This document shows positions 16,581 through 26,360 of a stretch of 64,000 nucleotides of DNA, in pieces. The position numbers and the translations under genes were made by a program. The DNA comes from Chloracidobacterium sp. (GTDB lineage Bacteria; Acidobacteriota; Blastocatellia; Chloracidobacteriales; Chloracidobacteriaceae). The notes below the pieces were generated by a model. That model was not told where the DNA came from. It worked only from the letters and a program-made list of their open reading frames with translations, and made no database searches. How positions within the stretch are numbered: position 1 is the stretch's first letter; each line of letters starts with the position of its first letter. The DNA is taken from positions 186,001 to 250,000 of the forward strand of contig JANWUV010000003.1 of the NCBI GenBank assembly GCA_025057975.1. The letters run 5' to 3'.

Positions 16581-19019
16581 ATGGTGTCAAAAATCCTGAG
16601 CGTCAGCGGCATGGCGTTGCCGCTGACGCATGAAAACTCCGATGACCTTCCCACGACCGGCGAAGGGGCGATGGACATTCCCGACCGGCTGCCGCTTCTG
16701 CCGCTGCGCGACATTGTGATTTTTCCGTTTCTCATCGTACCGCTCTTTGTGCAGCGCGAGAAATCACAGCGGGCGATTGAAAGCGTGTTGCCTCATCGGC
16801 GGCTGATTGTCCTTGCAACACAGCGCGACCCAGAGGAGGAAAATCCAACTGAGGCTGATCTGCATCGCGTCGGGACGGTCGCCATGGTGATGCGGCTTCT
16901 CAAGTTGGGTGATGGGCGGGTGCGCGTCCTTGTACAGGGCTTGACGCGGGCGGCATTGTTGGGCGTAACCGATGAAGGCGGCTACTTGCAGGCGCAAATC
17001 CAACCTATCGCTGAAGCGCCCGTCGAACTCAGTCTGGAAGTTGAGGCGCTCTTGCGCGCAGTCAAAAGCCTGCTGGAGCGCATCGTAACGCTTGGCAAGC
17101 CGATCTCGGCGGAAGTGCTTGCCATCGCCGCCTCACTGGACGATCCGGGTCGGCTAGCTGATCTGTGCGCCTCGAACCTTGACGCCAAAATCAGCGACGC
17201 GCAGGCCATCCTCGAAGAAACCGACCCGGTCGCCCGTCTGCGGCGGGTTCATGACCTGATGGCGCGGGAAGTGGGTATTCTGACCGTTCAGCAGGAAATC
17301 ATCAGTCAGGCCAAAGGCGAGATTGACCGCTCCCAGCGCGAGTTCTACCTGCGGCAGCAACTCAAAGCCATTCAGCAGGAACTGGGCGAAGTCTCCGATT
17401 TAGGTGACGACATCGCCGCTTATCAGGAGAAAATCGCCGAAGCCGACTTGCCAGAGCGGGCGCGCGAAGAGGCGATTCGTCAGCTCAAACGCCTTGAACG
17501 GCTGCACCCGGACGCCGCCGAAGCTGGTTTGCTGCGAACGTACCTCGACACGTTGCTAGCGTTGCCGTGGCGTACCAGTTCGGAGGACCATATTGATCTC
17601 CAACACGTCAAAGCGGTGCTTGACGCCGACCACTATGGGCTGGAGCCGGTCAAGGAGCGCATCTTGGAAGCCCTTGCCGTCCGGCGGCTCAAACCCGACG
17701 CCAAAGGCATTCTGCTGTGCCTGGTCGGGCCGCCCGGCGTCGGTAAGACTTCCCTGGGGCGGTCGGTCGCCAAGGCGATTGGGCGCAAGTTTGTCCACAT
17801 TTCGCTGGGCGGCGTACATGACGAAGCCGAGATTCGCGGCCATCGGCGCACCTACGTCGGCGCGATGCCCGGACGCATCATCTTGGGGCTTCAGCAGGCC
17901 GGGACAAACAATCCGCTGATGCTGCTGGATGAAGTGGACAAGTTGGGCCACGACTTTCGCGGTGATCCGGCGGCGGCGTTGCTAGAAGTGCTTGACCCGG
18001 AACAAAACCACGCGTTCCGCGACAACTACCTTGGCGTTCCATTTGACCTCTCCAAGGTGATGTTCATGTTGACGGCGAACGTCACAGATACGATTCAGCC
18101 TGCTCTACGCGACCGGCTCGAAATCGTTCGCTTGCCCGGCTATACCCCGGAAGAAAAGCTGGTTATTGCGCGGCGCCACCTAGCGCCGAAGCAAATGGCT
18201 GAAAACGGGCTGACCAGTCGGCACATCAAGATTACGGAAAGCGCGTTGCGTAGCATCATTGCGCGCTACACCCGCGAGGCGGGCGTCCGGCAGCTTGAGC
18301 GGGAAATCGGCAAGGTGTGTCGTAAAGTTGCACGCCGCGTCGCAGAAGGCGCGACGCAGAAAACAGTTATTACTGCGGCCACACTGGTGGAGTATCTAGG
18401 CGTGCCCAAGTTCAAAGCCGACGCGATTCTGGCTCAGGATCGCATCGGGGTAGCGGCCGGGCTGGCGTGGACGAGCGTCGGCGGCGATGTCATGCACGTT
18501 GAAGCCCTGCTGCTGCGCGGGAAGGGGAGTTTGCTGCTGACGGGGAAACTCGGTGAAGTCATGAAGGAGTCAGCCCATGCAGCGCTTTCTTACGCCAAGT
18601 CGCGCGCCCGTGAACTCGGTATTGACCCGGACGTCTTCGCGCAGCATGACCTGCACATTCACGTCCCAGAAGGCGCGATTCCCAAAGACGGCCCATCGGC
18701 CGGCGTCACGATGGTGACGGCCATGGTTTCAGCGCTCGCCCGCCGTCCGGTCAAGCGTTCTGTGGCGATGACAGGAGAAATCACGCTGCGCGGTGACGTA
18801 CTGCCCGTTGGGGGCGTCCGCGAAAAGGTGCTGGCCGCGCGTCGCGCCGGCGTCAAAGTGGTCATTCTGCCGGCCAAAAACCAGCCGGATGTCGCCGATA
18901 TTCCAGCTGAACTTATCAAGGGTCTGAAGTTTGTTTACGTCAACGAGGTTGGTGAGGTCTTCGCCGCCGCCCTTGGCAAGGCCGTCAAGAACCAACCCGC
19001 CAAAGGATCAGCGAAATGA
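16581..19019 (+). CDS. lon: ATP-dependent protease Lon
   Basis: Cytoplasmic AAA+ serine protease that degrades misfolded and regulatory proteins. The 812-residue frame has the N-terminal substrate domain ([13 protein letters not shown]), a coiled coil and Walker [10 protein letters not shown] near residue 383. The P domain holds catalytic serine in DGPSAGVTM (about 706) and lysine in [12 protein letters not shown] (about 749). The start is uncertain. ATGs at 16581, 16611 and 16671 are all in frame. The last ([11 protein letters not shown]) gives 782 residues, closest to the usual length, and has GAAGG-like sequence before it. A perfect 12-bp hairpin lies across the region between the candidate starts. 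The thioredoxin-like gene overlaps its stop by four bases. Confidence 0.95.
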   Translation: MVSKILSVSGMALPLTHENSDDLPTTGEGAMDIPDRLPLLPLRDIVIFPFLIVPLFVQREKSQRAIESVLPHRRLIVLATQRDPEEENPTEADLHRVGTVAMVMRLLKLGDGRVRVLVQGLTRAALLGVTDEGGYLQAQIQPIAEAPVELSLEVEALLRAVKSLLERIVTLGKPISAEVLAIAASLDDPGRLADLCASNLDAKISDAQAILEETDPVARLRRVHDLMAREVGILTVQQEIISQAKGEIDRSQREFYLRQQLKAIQQELGEVSDLGDDIAAYQEKIAEADLPERAREEAIRQLKRLERLHPDAAEAGLLRTYLDTLLALPWRTSSEDHIDLQHVKAVLDADHYGLEPVKERILEALAVRRLKPDAKGILLCLVGPPGVGKTSLGRSVAKAIGRKFVHISLGGVHDEAEIRGHRRTYVGAMPGRIILGLQQAGTNNPLMLLDEVDKLGHDFRGDPAAALLEVLDPEQNHAFRDNYLGVPFDLSKVMFMLTANVTDTIQPALRDRLEIVRLPGYTPEEKLVIARRHLAPKQMAENGLTSRHIKITESALRSIIARYTREAGVRQLEREIGKVCRKVARRVAEGATQKTVITAATLVEYLGVPKFKADAILAQDRIGVAAGLAWTSVGGDVMHVEALLLRGKGSLLLTGKLGEVMKESAHAALSYAKSRARELGIDPDVFAQHDLHIHVPEGAIPKDGPSAGVTMVTAMVSALARRPVKRSVAMTGEITLRGDVLPVGGVREKVLAARRAGVKVVILPAKNQPDVADIPAELIKGLKFVYVNEVGEVFAAALGKAVKNQPAKGSAK
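16600..16629 (+). promoter_or_regulatory. perfect 12-bp hairpin at the lon 5' end
   Basis: GCGTCAGCGGCA at 16600-16611 is the exact reverse complement of TGCCGCTGACGC at 16618-16629, with the 6-base loop TGGCGT. The candidate ATG at 16611 lies at the stem/loop border. No T-run follows. It does not match CIRCE or HAIR heat-shock operators. It could gate translation or be an operator. Confidence 0.5.
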
Positions 19020-19678
19020 AACGCCACCGATTGTTCTTTGCCGCTTGGCTTTTCTGCTTGGCGGCTCTTGGCGCGACGCAGCGGGTTGCTGCAAGCAGGC
19101 CGCATCAGGACAGCCATGAGTACGCTCCGCTGCAAACAGTCAAGCTCAACTACCGCGACTGGACTTACCCGGCGCTGACCGGCGACGCCGTCAACCTGCG
19201 CACGTGGGCGAAGAACAAGAAACTTGTGCTGGTCGTGTACTTCGCGCCGTGGTGCGGCAACTGGCGCTATGAGTCGGAAGTGGTGGCACGGCTTTACGCC
19301 AAGTATCGGGAGCACGGGTTCGGCGTCATCGCCGTCAACGAGTACGGCGCGGCGGCCGAAGCCAAGGCTTTCTTCGGCGCGAACGGCCCACCCTATCCGG
19401 TGGTGATTGAATCGGAAGATCGGGCCAAAGTCGGCGAAACGCCGCATGCACTGTACCGTCGGCTGACCGGTGACTTTCGCACGTACGGCTCGCCCTACAA
19501 CGTTTTCATTGAACCGGCGGCAATGAACGCTACGGGGGAGGTTCTGGCGGAGCACGTCACGGTCGCCAATGGTGAACTCATCGAAGCCGAAGCGGAAGCG
19601 TTCATTCGGGAAAAACTCGGACTCCCAGCGTCCGACCCGGCGAGCAAGGCACCCGACTTGGCGGCGCGGCGGTCGTAA
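19016..19678 (+). CDS. exported thioredoxin-like (TlpA/AhpC-type) protein with incomplete active site
   Basis: A 220-residue protein with an N-terminal signal (LFFAAWLFCLAALGATQRVAA) and a thioredoxin fold: VLVVYFAPWCGNWRYES at residues 71-87. The usual CxxC reads C80-G-N-W83, so the resolving cysteine is missing and a disulfide exchange cycle of the ordinary kind is not possible. A cis-Pro-like YGSPYNVFIEP segment follows. It may be a thiol peroxidase-like, single-cysteine or binding protein in the periplasm. The start overlaps the lon stop (ATGA), implying cotranslation with Lon. Confidence 0.8.
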   Translation: MKRHRLFFAAWLFCLAALGATQRVAASRPHQDSHEYAPLQTVKLNYRDWTYPALTGDAVNLRTWAKNKKLVLVVYFAPWCGNWRYESEVVARLYAKYREHGFGVIAVNEYGAAAEAKAFFGANGPPYPVVIESEDRAKVGETPHALYRRLTGDFRTYGSPYNVFIEPAAMNATGEVLAEHVTVANGELIEAEAEAFIREKLGLPASDPASKAPDLAARRS

Positions 19679-19709
19679 AACCTCCGGCGTTCCACCCCGG
19701 ATGTGCGCC

Positions 19710-21758
19710 TCAAACGCAGGCGTCCGCCTGTGTAAACCACGCCTCCACTTCACGGCGGCTCTCGGTGATGGGCAACTCCGCCGGTAAACTGCCTAGCACC
19801 ACCCGCCCGTAGGATTTCCGAATGCGCACGTCCAGCAGGCACATCACACCCCGGTCCGTCCCACTCCGGATCAACCGCCCCAAACCCTGCTTGAGCGCCA
19901 AAACCGCCTGCGGCAGGCTGTAGGCGCGGAAGGCGTCCCCGCCCTCCGCTTCAATCCGGCGACACCGCGCCGCCACAAGCGGGTCGGACGGCACGGGAAA
20001 CGGCAGCCGATCCACAATGACGCACGACAGCGCCTCCCCGACGACATCCACGCCCTGCCAAAAACTCGCCGCCCCAAACAACACGGCGCCAGGCGTCCGG
20101 CGAAACACCTCGAGCAAACGCGATTTCGGCGCTTCCCCCTGCACAAGGCACGGAAACGCCGTCTGCCGCCGGACGCCCTCGTACAGCCGCCGCATCTGAC
20201 TCAGGCTCGTACACAGCACAAACGCCCGCCCCTGCGTGATGGTCAGCAGCGCGATGATTTCGGCAATCGCCGCGTCCGTAAAGTCCGGCGCGTTGGGGTC
20301 GGGCAGCCCCGGCGGCAAATAAAGCAGCGCCTGCCGGCGGTAGTCAAAGGGCGAGTCAATGAGGAGTTCATCGCTTTCCTCCAGCCCCAGCCGCGACCGG
20401 ATGAAGTCAAACGACCCGTGGCTGGTCAGCGTCGCGGAAGTTAGGATGACGGTCTCCAGTCGCCGAAACAACTGCTCCCGCAACAGACCGGCTACGTCAA
20501 TCGGCGTGGCTTGCAAAAACAACCCCCGTCCACGCTTTTCCCACCAGTACACGTAGTTGTCGTCCGCGCCGCCGACAATGTGCAGTAAGTCGCTGCGGAG
20601 GCTGCGCGCGCGTTCCGCGAGGCGCTGGACAGCGGGTTCGGCGGCCGAACACTGCGCCGCCGACTGCAACGCCGCGGCCAGCCGCTCAAGCGCTCCCGCC
20701 AGCGCCGTCACACCGTCCGCAACAACCGGTTCGGCGGCGTCGACCGCTGCTGTCGCTTTGTCCGCCAACACCCCTTCCGCCGTCAGCGCGTGAAAGTCCT
20801 CCGGCAACAAGCGCCCACGCCCGTCCGTTGCACCGCACGCCGTTTGGCAGATGCCACCGACAAACCGCCAGAAGTGGTCGGCCGCACGGCGCGCCGCCGT
20901 GTTGGCCCGCCGAACCTCGCCCGCCGCCGACTCGTCGGGAATGAAGGCTTGCTCCACATCGCGCACCAACTCGGCGAAACGGTAGTTGCTGATTTGCAGA
21001 CTGAAGTAGCTGGCGGCGGTGTCTTCGATTTCGTGCGCTTCGTCAAAAATGACGCGGGTATGGTCGGGCAAAAACGCGCCGTACGCACTGTGCCGCGCCG
21101 CCAGATCGGCAAAAAACAAATGGTGGTTGACGATGATCAGGTCGGCTGCGCGGGCGCGCTGGCGCGCGCGGGTGACGAAGCAATCGTCGTACTTTGGGCA
21201 TTGTTGCCCAAGGCAGATTTCGCTGCGCGCGTCAAGCTGACTCCACAGTGGCCAGTCCTCCGGCAGTTCCGTCAACTCGGCGCGGTCGCCGGTTTCTGTG
21301 GTGCAAGCCCAGCGGCGGATGGCGTCCAGGTGGGGCAGGTCGTCGAGGCCCGGCAGGCGACCCTGTTCGTCAAAGCGCCCCAGCCGGTACAGACACAGGT
21401 AGTTGTTGCGCCCCTTGAGCAGCGCCACGCGCAGCTGACGTCCCAGCGCCCGCTCCAGACGTGGAATGTCCTGCTCCAGGATTTGCTCCTGAAGATGTTT
21501 GGTCGCCGTGGAAACGACAACGACTTCGTCCTGCAAAACGGCTGGGACGAGATAGGCGAGCGTTTTGCCGGTGCCCGTGCCGGCCTCGACGCACAGATGC
21601 CCGCCCCGCTGCAGGGCGTCGGCGACGGCGCGCGCCATCTCCAACTGCCCCGGACGAAACTCAAAGCCGGGCTGGGTTCGGGCCAGTCGCCCGTCTGGAC
21701 CCAGGACAGCTTCCAGCGCCCAATCGTCGGGTAACGCGGGATGTTCGGCGTCGGTCAT
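19710..21758 (-). CDS. DinG/XPD-type ATP-dependent DNA helicase
   Basis: A 682-residue superfamily 2 helicase. Walker A reads EAGTGTGKTLAYL near residue 60, and the DEAH box VIFDEAHEIED is near residue 240. An iron-sulfur-type cysteine set includes CLYRLG and CLGQQCPKYDDC ahead of VNHHLFFADLAA. The C-terminal motifs include FWQGVDVVGEAL and GLGRLIRSG. Such enzymes unwind DNA with 5'-3' polarity during repair. The ATG at 21758 (MTDAEHPAL) has AGGA nine bases upstream, and the ATG seven codons earlier has none. It is transcribed away from recG. Confidence 0.88.
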   Translation of the reverse strand: MTDAEHPALPDDWALEAVLGPDGRLARTQPGFEFRPGQLEMARAVADALQRGGHLCVEAGTGTGKTLAYLVPAVLQDEVVVVSTATKHLQEQILEQDIPRLERALGRQLRVALLKGRNNYLCLYRLGRFDEQGRLPGLDDLPHLDAIRRWACTTETGDRAELTELPEDWPLWSQLDARSEICLGQQCPKYDDCFVTRARQRARAADLIIVNHHLFFADLAARHSAYGAFLPDHTRVIFDEAHEIEDTAASYFSLQISNYRFAELVRDVEQAFIPDESAAGEVRRANTAARRAADHFWRFVGGICQTACGATDGRGRLLPEDFHALTAEGVLADKATAAVDAAEPVVADGVTALAGALERLAAALQSAAQCSAAEPAVQRLAERARSLRSDLLHIVGGADDNYVYWWEKRGRGLFLQATPIDVAGLLREQLFRRLETVILTSATLTSHGSFDFIRSRLGLEESDELLIDSPFDYRRQALLYLPPGLPDPNAPDFTDAAIAEIIALLTITQGRAFVLCTSLSQMRRLYEGVRRQTAFPCLVQGEAPKSRLLEVFRRTPGAVLFGAASFWQGVDVVGEALSCVIVDRLPFPVPSDPLVAARCRRIEAEGGDAFRAYSLPQAVLALKQGLGRLIRSGTDRGVMCLLDVRIRKSYGRVVLGSLPAELPITESRREVEAWFTQADACV

Positions 21759-22159
21759 GGCGTCCTGCCTTTCGTCCATTTTGTGTCACTGCCGACCGTT
21801 TTCCTTGCAGGGCGCGCAGAGCATATGTCAACACAGCTCAGCGAATCAGGCTTCTCAATGTGCTTCTAAGCGATGTTTTATGAGCGAGAATGGAGGGCGT
21901 CGCCGGATGTCCGCGTCTTGCCATAACGATGTGACTGCCCCGCTACCTCGCAGCCGTCCAGCCGGCCGTTCGCCAACTATCAACTGACTGGGCGAAAACT
22001 TCGGTCGAGATCGCCGTCAACGTGCCCGGTCCTCATCCGACGCAGGCAAGCCGTCGCCCGGCGACCTATCGCCAACCGCCGACCGAACAAAGTAAGCTTC
22101 ACCGGCTGCCGATTGGCAAGTCAACCCCACCTCCGACAACCACCGGTAAGGTTTTTCGT
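21759..22159. other. divergent intergenic region between dinG-like gene and recG
   Basis: About 400 bases with no recognisable coding sequence. The open frames here are extensions of shadows from the helicase genes. Both promoters are expected here, but none was assigned. Confidence 0.4.
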
Positions 22160-24337
22160 ATGTCGGCCTGCCTGTCGCTGACGACGCCATTGATGGAGCT
22201 TCCGACCTACCTACGGCAGATGGGTACAGCTACGGCCGGCAAGTTGGCCGCCGCGCTGGCCGAAGTGGTCGGCAAACCGACAGCGGCCGCCGTCACGGTG
22301 GAGGACTTGCTGTTTTACCTCCCGTTTCGCTACGAGGATCGCTCTCACTTGCCGCGCATCCGGGACTTAACGGACGGGATGACGGCGTCCGTCGTGGTCG
22401 AAGTTTACGCGCCGTCAACCGTTCCTATTCGGACGAAAAACGGCAAACATCTCACCCTGTTTGAGTTTGTCGGGCGCGACGACACTGGCCGCATTCGCGC
22501 CTACTGGTGGAATCAACCCTATTTGCGGCAGACCTTTCCAGCCGAGCGACGGGTGATTCTCTACGGTGAGTGGCAGTTCTCGAATCGTCACCAATGTTAT
22601 CAAGTGGAGAACCCGGAATACGAACTGCTCAACGACGAAGCCGACAACGATGTGCCGGAGACCATCCACGTTGGACGTTGTGTGCCGGTGTATCGCAAGC
22701 TCGGCGACTTTCGCGCGCGGGCGTTGCGGACGCTGATGTTCCGCATCCTCGAAGCGTTAGGTGAGGTTTCTGACGACGGACTGCCGGACGAGTTACGCGC
22801 TGGCGTTGGCGCATGCCGGCCGCTTCCGACCAAGGCCGCCGCCTTCCGCGCAGTGCATTTCCCAAGCGTCGGTGCGAACCTCAGCGATCTGCAGGTGCGC
22901 CGCTCGCCCGCGCATGCACGCTTGGCGCTAGAGGAGTTTTTTCTACTGACGTTGGCGTTAGGCGATCGTCGCCGCCAGCGCGAGCAAGCTGGCGGCAAGG
23001 CGACGATGGTCGTGACAGACGCCATTCGTGCGCGCGTCCGTGAGGCGTTGCCGTTTCCGATGACGCAGGCGCAGAAGCGCGTCATCCGTGAAATTGTCGC
23101 TGACATGACCGGCGACCGACCGATGTCGCGGCTGTTGCAGGGGGATGTCGGTTCGGGAAAGACCATCATCGCCTTGCAGGCGTTGATCGTTGCCGTCGAA
23201 AACGGTTGGCAGGCGGCGCTAATGGCGCCGACGGAAATTTTGGTTGAGCAGCATTACCGATCCTTGACGCGGTGGTTGGCCGGAACACCCTACCGCGTGG
23301 CGGCGCTGACCGGTCGTCTCTCGGCGGCGGAGAAAAAAGCCGTCCGCAAGGCGCTGGCGGCGCACGAACTGGATATTGTCGTCGGCACGCAGGCGCTCAT
23401 TCAGGACGACACCACTTTCGCCCGCCTCGGCTTGGTCATTATTGATGAACAGCACCGCTTCGGCGTCCTGCAACGGGAAAAGCTAGTGGCGCGGGGCGTC
23501 GCGCCGGATGTCCTCGTGATGACGGCGACGCCGATTCCGCGCAGTTTGGCGATGGCGATGTACGGCGACCTCGATGTTTCCGTCATTGACGAGTTGCCGC
23601 CGGGCCGGAAGCCGGTCGTGACGGCCGTTCGCGGTAATGACCGCCGAGAGCGCGTTTACGACTTTATTCGGCAGGAGTGCGCCGCTGGCCGCCAAGCATA
23701 CATTGTTTATCCGCTGGTGGAGGAATCCGAAAAGCTGGATGTCGCTGCTGCAACGGCGGCCGCCGAACACTTGCAACGCGCCGTGTTTCCGATGTTCACC
23801 GTCGGACTGCTGCACGGCAAGCTGAAAGCCGAGGAAAAAGACGCCGTGATGCAAAAGTTCGCGGCGGGCGAGATTCAGATTCTGGTGACGACGACCGTGG
23901 TGGAAGTCGGTATTGACGTACCAAACGCTTCTGTGATGCTCATTGAGCATCCCGAACGGTTTGGGCTGGCGCAACTGCATCAACTGCGTGGGCGGGTTGG
24001 ACGCGGCGCGGCCAAATCGTACTGCGTACTGATGACGCCGGATAGCGTATCGCCGGAAGCCCTTGAACGCTTGATGTTTTTTGCGCAAACGCCGGACGGC
24101 TTCGCCATTGCGGAGAAAGACCTGCTGTGGCGTGGTCCCGGTGAAATATTGGGCGTCCGGCAGTCGGGCGTACCGGTTTTTCGCGTCGGCGACATTGTGC
24201 GCGACGCCGACTGGTTGGCGGCGGCGCGGCAAGCGGCTTGGCGCATCCTGCGGGAGCATCCCAACGATCCACAAACGCAGGTGTGGCTGGCGCAGGCCCG
24301 GCGCATGTTTCCGCTGACGACGGGGGGCGTTCACTAA
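22160..24337 (+). CDS. recG: ATP-dependent DNA helicase RecG
   Basis: Remodels stalled replication forks and branched recombination intermediates. The 725-residue protein has the N-terminal wedge/OB domain (DLLFYLPFRYEDRS, then LTLFEFVGRDDTGRIRAYWWNQPYL). The helicase core has QGDVGSGKT (Walker A), IIDEQHRFGVLQR (DEQH box), MTATPIPRSLA and the RecG-specific QLHQLRGRVGRG. It ends in the TRG/C-terminal region. The ATG at 22160 (MSACLSLTTP) is preceded by AAGG and chosen over an upstream in-frame ATG at 22022, whose extension looks non-coding. dapF begins 24 bases after the stop. Confidence 0.95.
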   Translation: MSACLSLTTPLMELPTYLRQMGTATAGKLAAALAEVVGKPTAAAVTVEDLLFYLPFRYEDRSHLPRIRDLTDGMTASVVVEVYAPSTVPIRTKNGKHLTLFEFVGRDDTGRIRAYWWNQPYLRQTFPAERRVILYGEWQFSNRHQCYQVENPEYELLNDEADNDVPETIHVGRCVPVYRKLGDFRARALRTLMFRILEALGEVSDDGLPDELRAGVGACRPLPTKAAAFRAVHFPSVGANLSDLQVRRSPAHARLALEEFFLLTLALGDRRRQREQAGGKATMVVTDAIRARVREALPFPMTQAQKRVIREIVADMTGDRPMSRLLQGDVGSGKTIIALQALIVAVENGWQAALMAPTEILVEQHYRSLTRWLAGTPYRVAALTGRLSAAEKKAVRKALAAHELDIVVGTQALIQDDTTFARLGLVIIDEQHRFGVLQREKLVARGVAPDVLVMTATPIPRSLAMAMYGDLDVSVIDELPPGRKPVVTAVRGNDRRERVYDFIRQECAAGRQAYIVYPLVEESEKLDVAAATAAAEHLQRAVFPMFTVGLLHGKLKAEEKDAVMQKFAAGEIQILVTTTVVEVGIDVPNASVMLIEHPERFGLAQLHQLRGRVGRGAAKSYCVLMTPDSVSPEALERLMFFAQTPDGFAIAEKDLLWRGPGEILGVRQSGVPVFRVGDIVRDADWLAAARQAAWRILREHPNDPQTQVWLAQARRMFPLTTGGVH

Positions 24338-24361
24338 ACATCCGTTCAAGGGAGATTCGTC

Positions 24362-25234
24362 TTGCTCGTCCTGCACAAACTTCACGGTCTAGGCAATGAC
24401 TTTCTAGTTTTCGACGCGCGGCAGGCAGGCGCGGTAGCATTCTTGGCCGACGCCGAACATCAGGCGCGCGCTGTTTGCGAGCGGCACTGCGGCGTTGGTG
24501 CGGATGGCGTCATCGCCGTCGAACCAAGCAACACCGACGAGGCCGACTATCAGATGACGCTCTGGAACGCCGACGGCTCGCGCGCTGAAATGTCGGGCAA
24601 CGGCCTGCGCTGCGTCGCAGCGTATATCCGTCGCATCCTCGGCTGGGAAAAAGACTCGTTGCGCGTGATGACGGATGTCGGTGTGCGCACAGTTGCCTTT
24701 CTTAACTCGTCCGGCTTGGAGACGCGCTGTGCGATTCAGATGGGTTCGCCGGTCTTGACGGCTGAAGCGATACCTTTCCAGATGGCGGCCGGGCTTCCGT
24801 CGCCGCTCGTGGATGTCGCCTTGCAGGTTGACGCGGAGACGGTCAGGGCGACGGTTGTATCCATCGGCAACCCGCACTGTACAGTGTTTGTAGACGACGC
24901 GCGCACTGCGCCGGCGGCGCGCCTTGGGCCGCAACTCGAACGCCATCCTGCATTTCCCAATCGAACGAATGTGGAGTTTGCGGCTGTCCGCGACCGACGC
25001 AACCTTGATGTCGCTTTCTGGGAGCGCGGCGTTGGCCACACCACCGCTTCCGGGACAGGCGCGTGCGCAGCGGCCGTGGCGGCGATGCTCAAGGGGTTGG
25101 TTGACCGTGCGGTGACGGTGCACACCGCGCAGGGCGCGCTGGAGGTGGCGTGGGACGCCGTAACGGATGAAGTGACGTTGACGGGGAACGCTTGCTACAT
25201 TGCCCGTGTCGAATGGGCTGGAGTGGGCATGTGA
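24362..25234 (+). CDS. dapF: diaminopimelate epimerase
   Basis: Interconverts LL- and meso-diaminopimelate for lysine and peptidoglycan synthesis. The 290-residue protein starts with TTG eight bases after GGGAGA, giving MLVLHKLHGLGNDF. Both catalytic cysteines are present: C84 in MSGNGLRC and C235 in SGTGAC. The two-fold pseudo-symmetric layout is clear, with IGNPHCTVFVD in the second half. It follows recG closely and is likely cotranscribed. It belongs to the same pathway as lysC 20 kb away. Confidence 0.94.
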   Translation: MLVLHKLHGLGNDFLVFDARQAGAVAFLADAEHQARAVCERHCGVGADGVIAVEPSNTDEADYQMTLWNADGSRAEMSGNGLRCVAAYIRRILGWEKDSLRVMTDVGVRTVAFLNSSGLETRCAIQMGSPVLTAEAIPFQMAAGLPSPLVDVALQVDAETVRATVVSIGNPHCTVFVDDARTAPAARLGPQLERHPAFPNRTNVEFAAVRDRRNLDVAFWERGVGHTTASGTGACAAAVAAMLKGLVDRAVTVHTAQGALEVAWDAVTDEVTLTGNACYIARVEWAGVGM

Positions 25235-25318
25235 TGCCTCGAGCGTTCCCCTTCGAGCGCGGAGAAGGCAGGATTGAGTCTGATGGCAGCCGATAGACGA
25301 TACTAGGGATGAGCGGAT

Positions 25319-26320
25319 ATGCGTGAGTCTGACGAAGGAACGGTTGTTTCCTCACCACCGCAAACACCTGAAGCCGTCACAACCGAGGCCATTGAGTCCC
25401 CAACGCTTCCTCGCCGGTTTTATGTCGGCTGGGCGCTGGCGGCGCTACTGGGCGTGGTTTGGCTTTCCGCCGGCGTCATCAAGGCGCTGGAGCCGTTTGA
25501 TTTCGTTCGGCAGGTGGCGAGTTTTCAAATCATACCGGGAGGTATGCCGGCCACGGTCGTTGCTTGGGGGCTACTCGCGGCGGAGTGCGCGCTGGGCGGC
25601 GCGCTCATCGTCGGCTATCGTCTGCGCTGGGCGCTGGGCGGCGCCGGGCTGCTGACGCTCGTCTTCATGGGTGCATTAGGCTGGGTGCTGGCGGCCGGGA
25701 TTCCGGTTGAAGACTGCGGTTGCTTCGGGTCGCAGCTCAAGCGCAGCCCAAAAGAAGCTTTGCTGGAGGATGGTGTGATGCTAATGGTGACGCTGATCGC
25801 CGGTTGGCTGGTTCGGGGAACGGGCGTCCCACACCCCGCCGTACCGCGAAGTGGTCCTGCCGCGCAGTGGCGCGTCGGCGTTGTGACGCTGTGCGCCGCC
25901 TTCGGACTCATGACGCCGCTTGCCTTCGGATTCCCTCTGGGCGGGAGCGATTGGTCAAAGGTCAAAGTGTCGGGCGTGACGACCAATATCGCAACCGGCG
26001 AACGCCTTGTGGCGCTGATTGATACGGAATGCAGCCACTGTCAGGAGAGTGTTCCCAAACTCAACGCCTACGTCGGCGTGAAGGATTTTCCCCTTTTTGT
26101 CGCGCTCTGCCCCAACGAAGCGTGGCGACGCAAGTTCTTCGTTCAACGCTTTGGGGCGAAGTTTGAACTCGGCGAAATCAGCAAAGACGATTTCAAGCGC
26201 CTGCTGGCGGACGGCGATACGCCGCGTGTTGTTTTACTCAGGAACGGGAAGGTCATCGCCGTCTGGAACGTCAACCCGCCGACCGTGGACGATGTGCGCC
26301 GCGCACGGACGAAAAGGTAG
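25319..26320 (+). CDS. MauE/DoxX-type membrane protein fused to a thioredoxin-fold domain
   Basis: A 333-residue protein. The N-terminal four-helix MauE-like domain (about residues 35-165) has LSAGVIKALEPFDFVRQVASF and the family cysteine motif D132-C-G-C-F-G. A fifth helix (about 187-205) leads to a C-terminal thioredoxin-like domain with C238-S-H-C241. MauE-type proteins pass electrons to periplasmic disulfide systems, and fusion to a thioredoxin domain suggests one protein that does both steps in periplasmic thiol redox. No methylamine genes lie nearby, so a general redox role is more likely than methylamine use. Confidence 0.82.
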   Translation: MRESDEGTVVSSPPQTPEAVTTEAIESPTLPRRFYVGWALAALLGVVWLSAGVIKALEPFDFVRQVASFQIIPGGMPATVVAWGLLAAECALGGALIVGYRLRWALGGAGLLTLVFMGALGWVLAAGIPVEDCGCFGSQLKRSPKEALLEDGVMLMVTLIAGWLVRGTGVPHPAVPRSGPAAQWRVGVVTLCAAFGLMTPLAFGFPLGGSDWSKVKVSGVTTNIATGERLVALIDTECSHCQESVPKLNAYVGVKDFPLFVALCPNEAWRRKFFVQRFGAKFELGEISKDDFKRLLADGDTPRVVLLRNGKVIAVWNVNPPTVDDVRRARTKR

Positions 26321-26331
26321 CCAGACGCCCT

Positions 26332-26360
26332 GCGGACGCGGCTATTCGCAAGGCGTCCGC
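26332..26360. terminator. bidirectional hairpin between convergent genes
   Basis: GCGGACGC at 26332-26339 pairs perfectly with GCGTCCGC at 26353-26360 around a 13-base loop. It fills the 40-base gap between two convergent genes. T-runs are lacking, so a GC-rich bidirectional terminator is inferred mainly from position. Confidence 0.5.

Noticed and set aside
16600-16629. Hairpin as a CIRCE or HAIR heat-shock operator
   Set aside because: Neither the TTAGCACTC nor the CTTGAGT half-site is present, so it is kept as an unassigned hairpin.
20790-21734. 314-codon plus-strand frame inside the helicase gene
   Set aside because: Lies entirely opposite a confirmed DinG-like gene and shows no domain.
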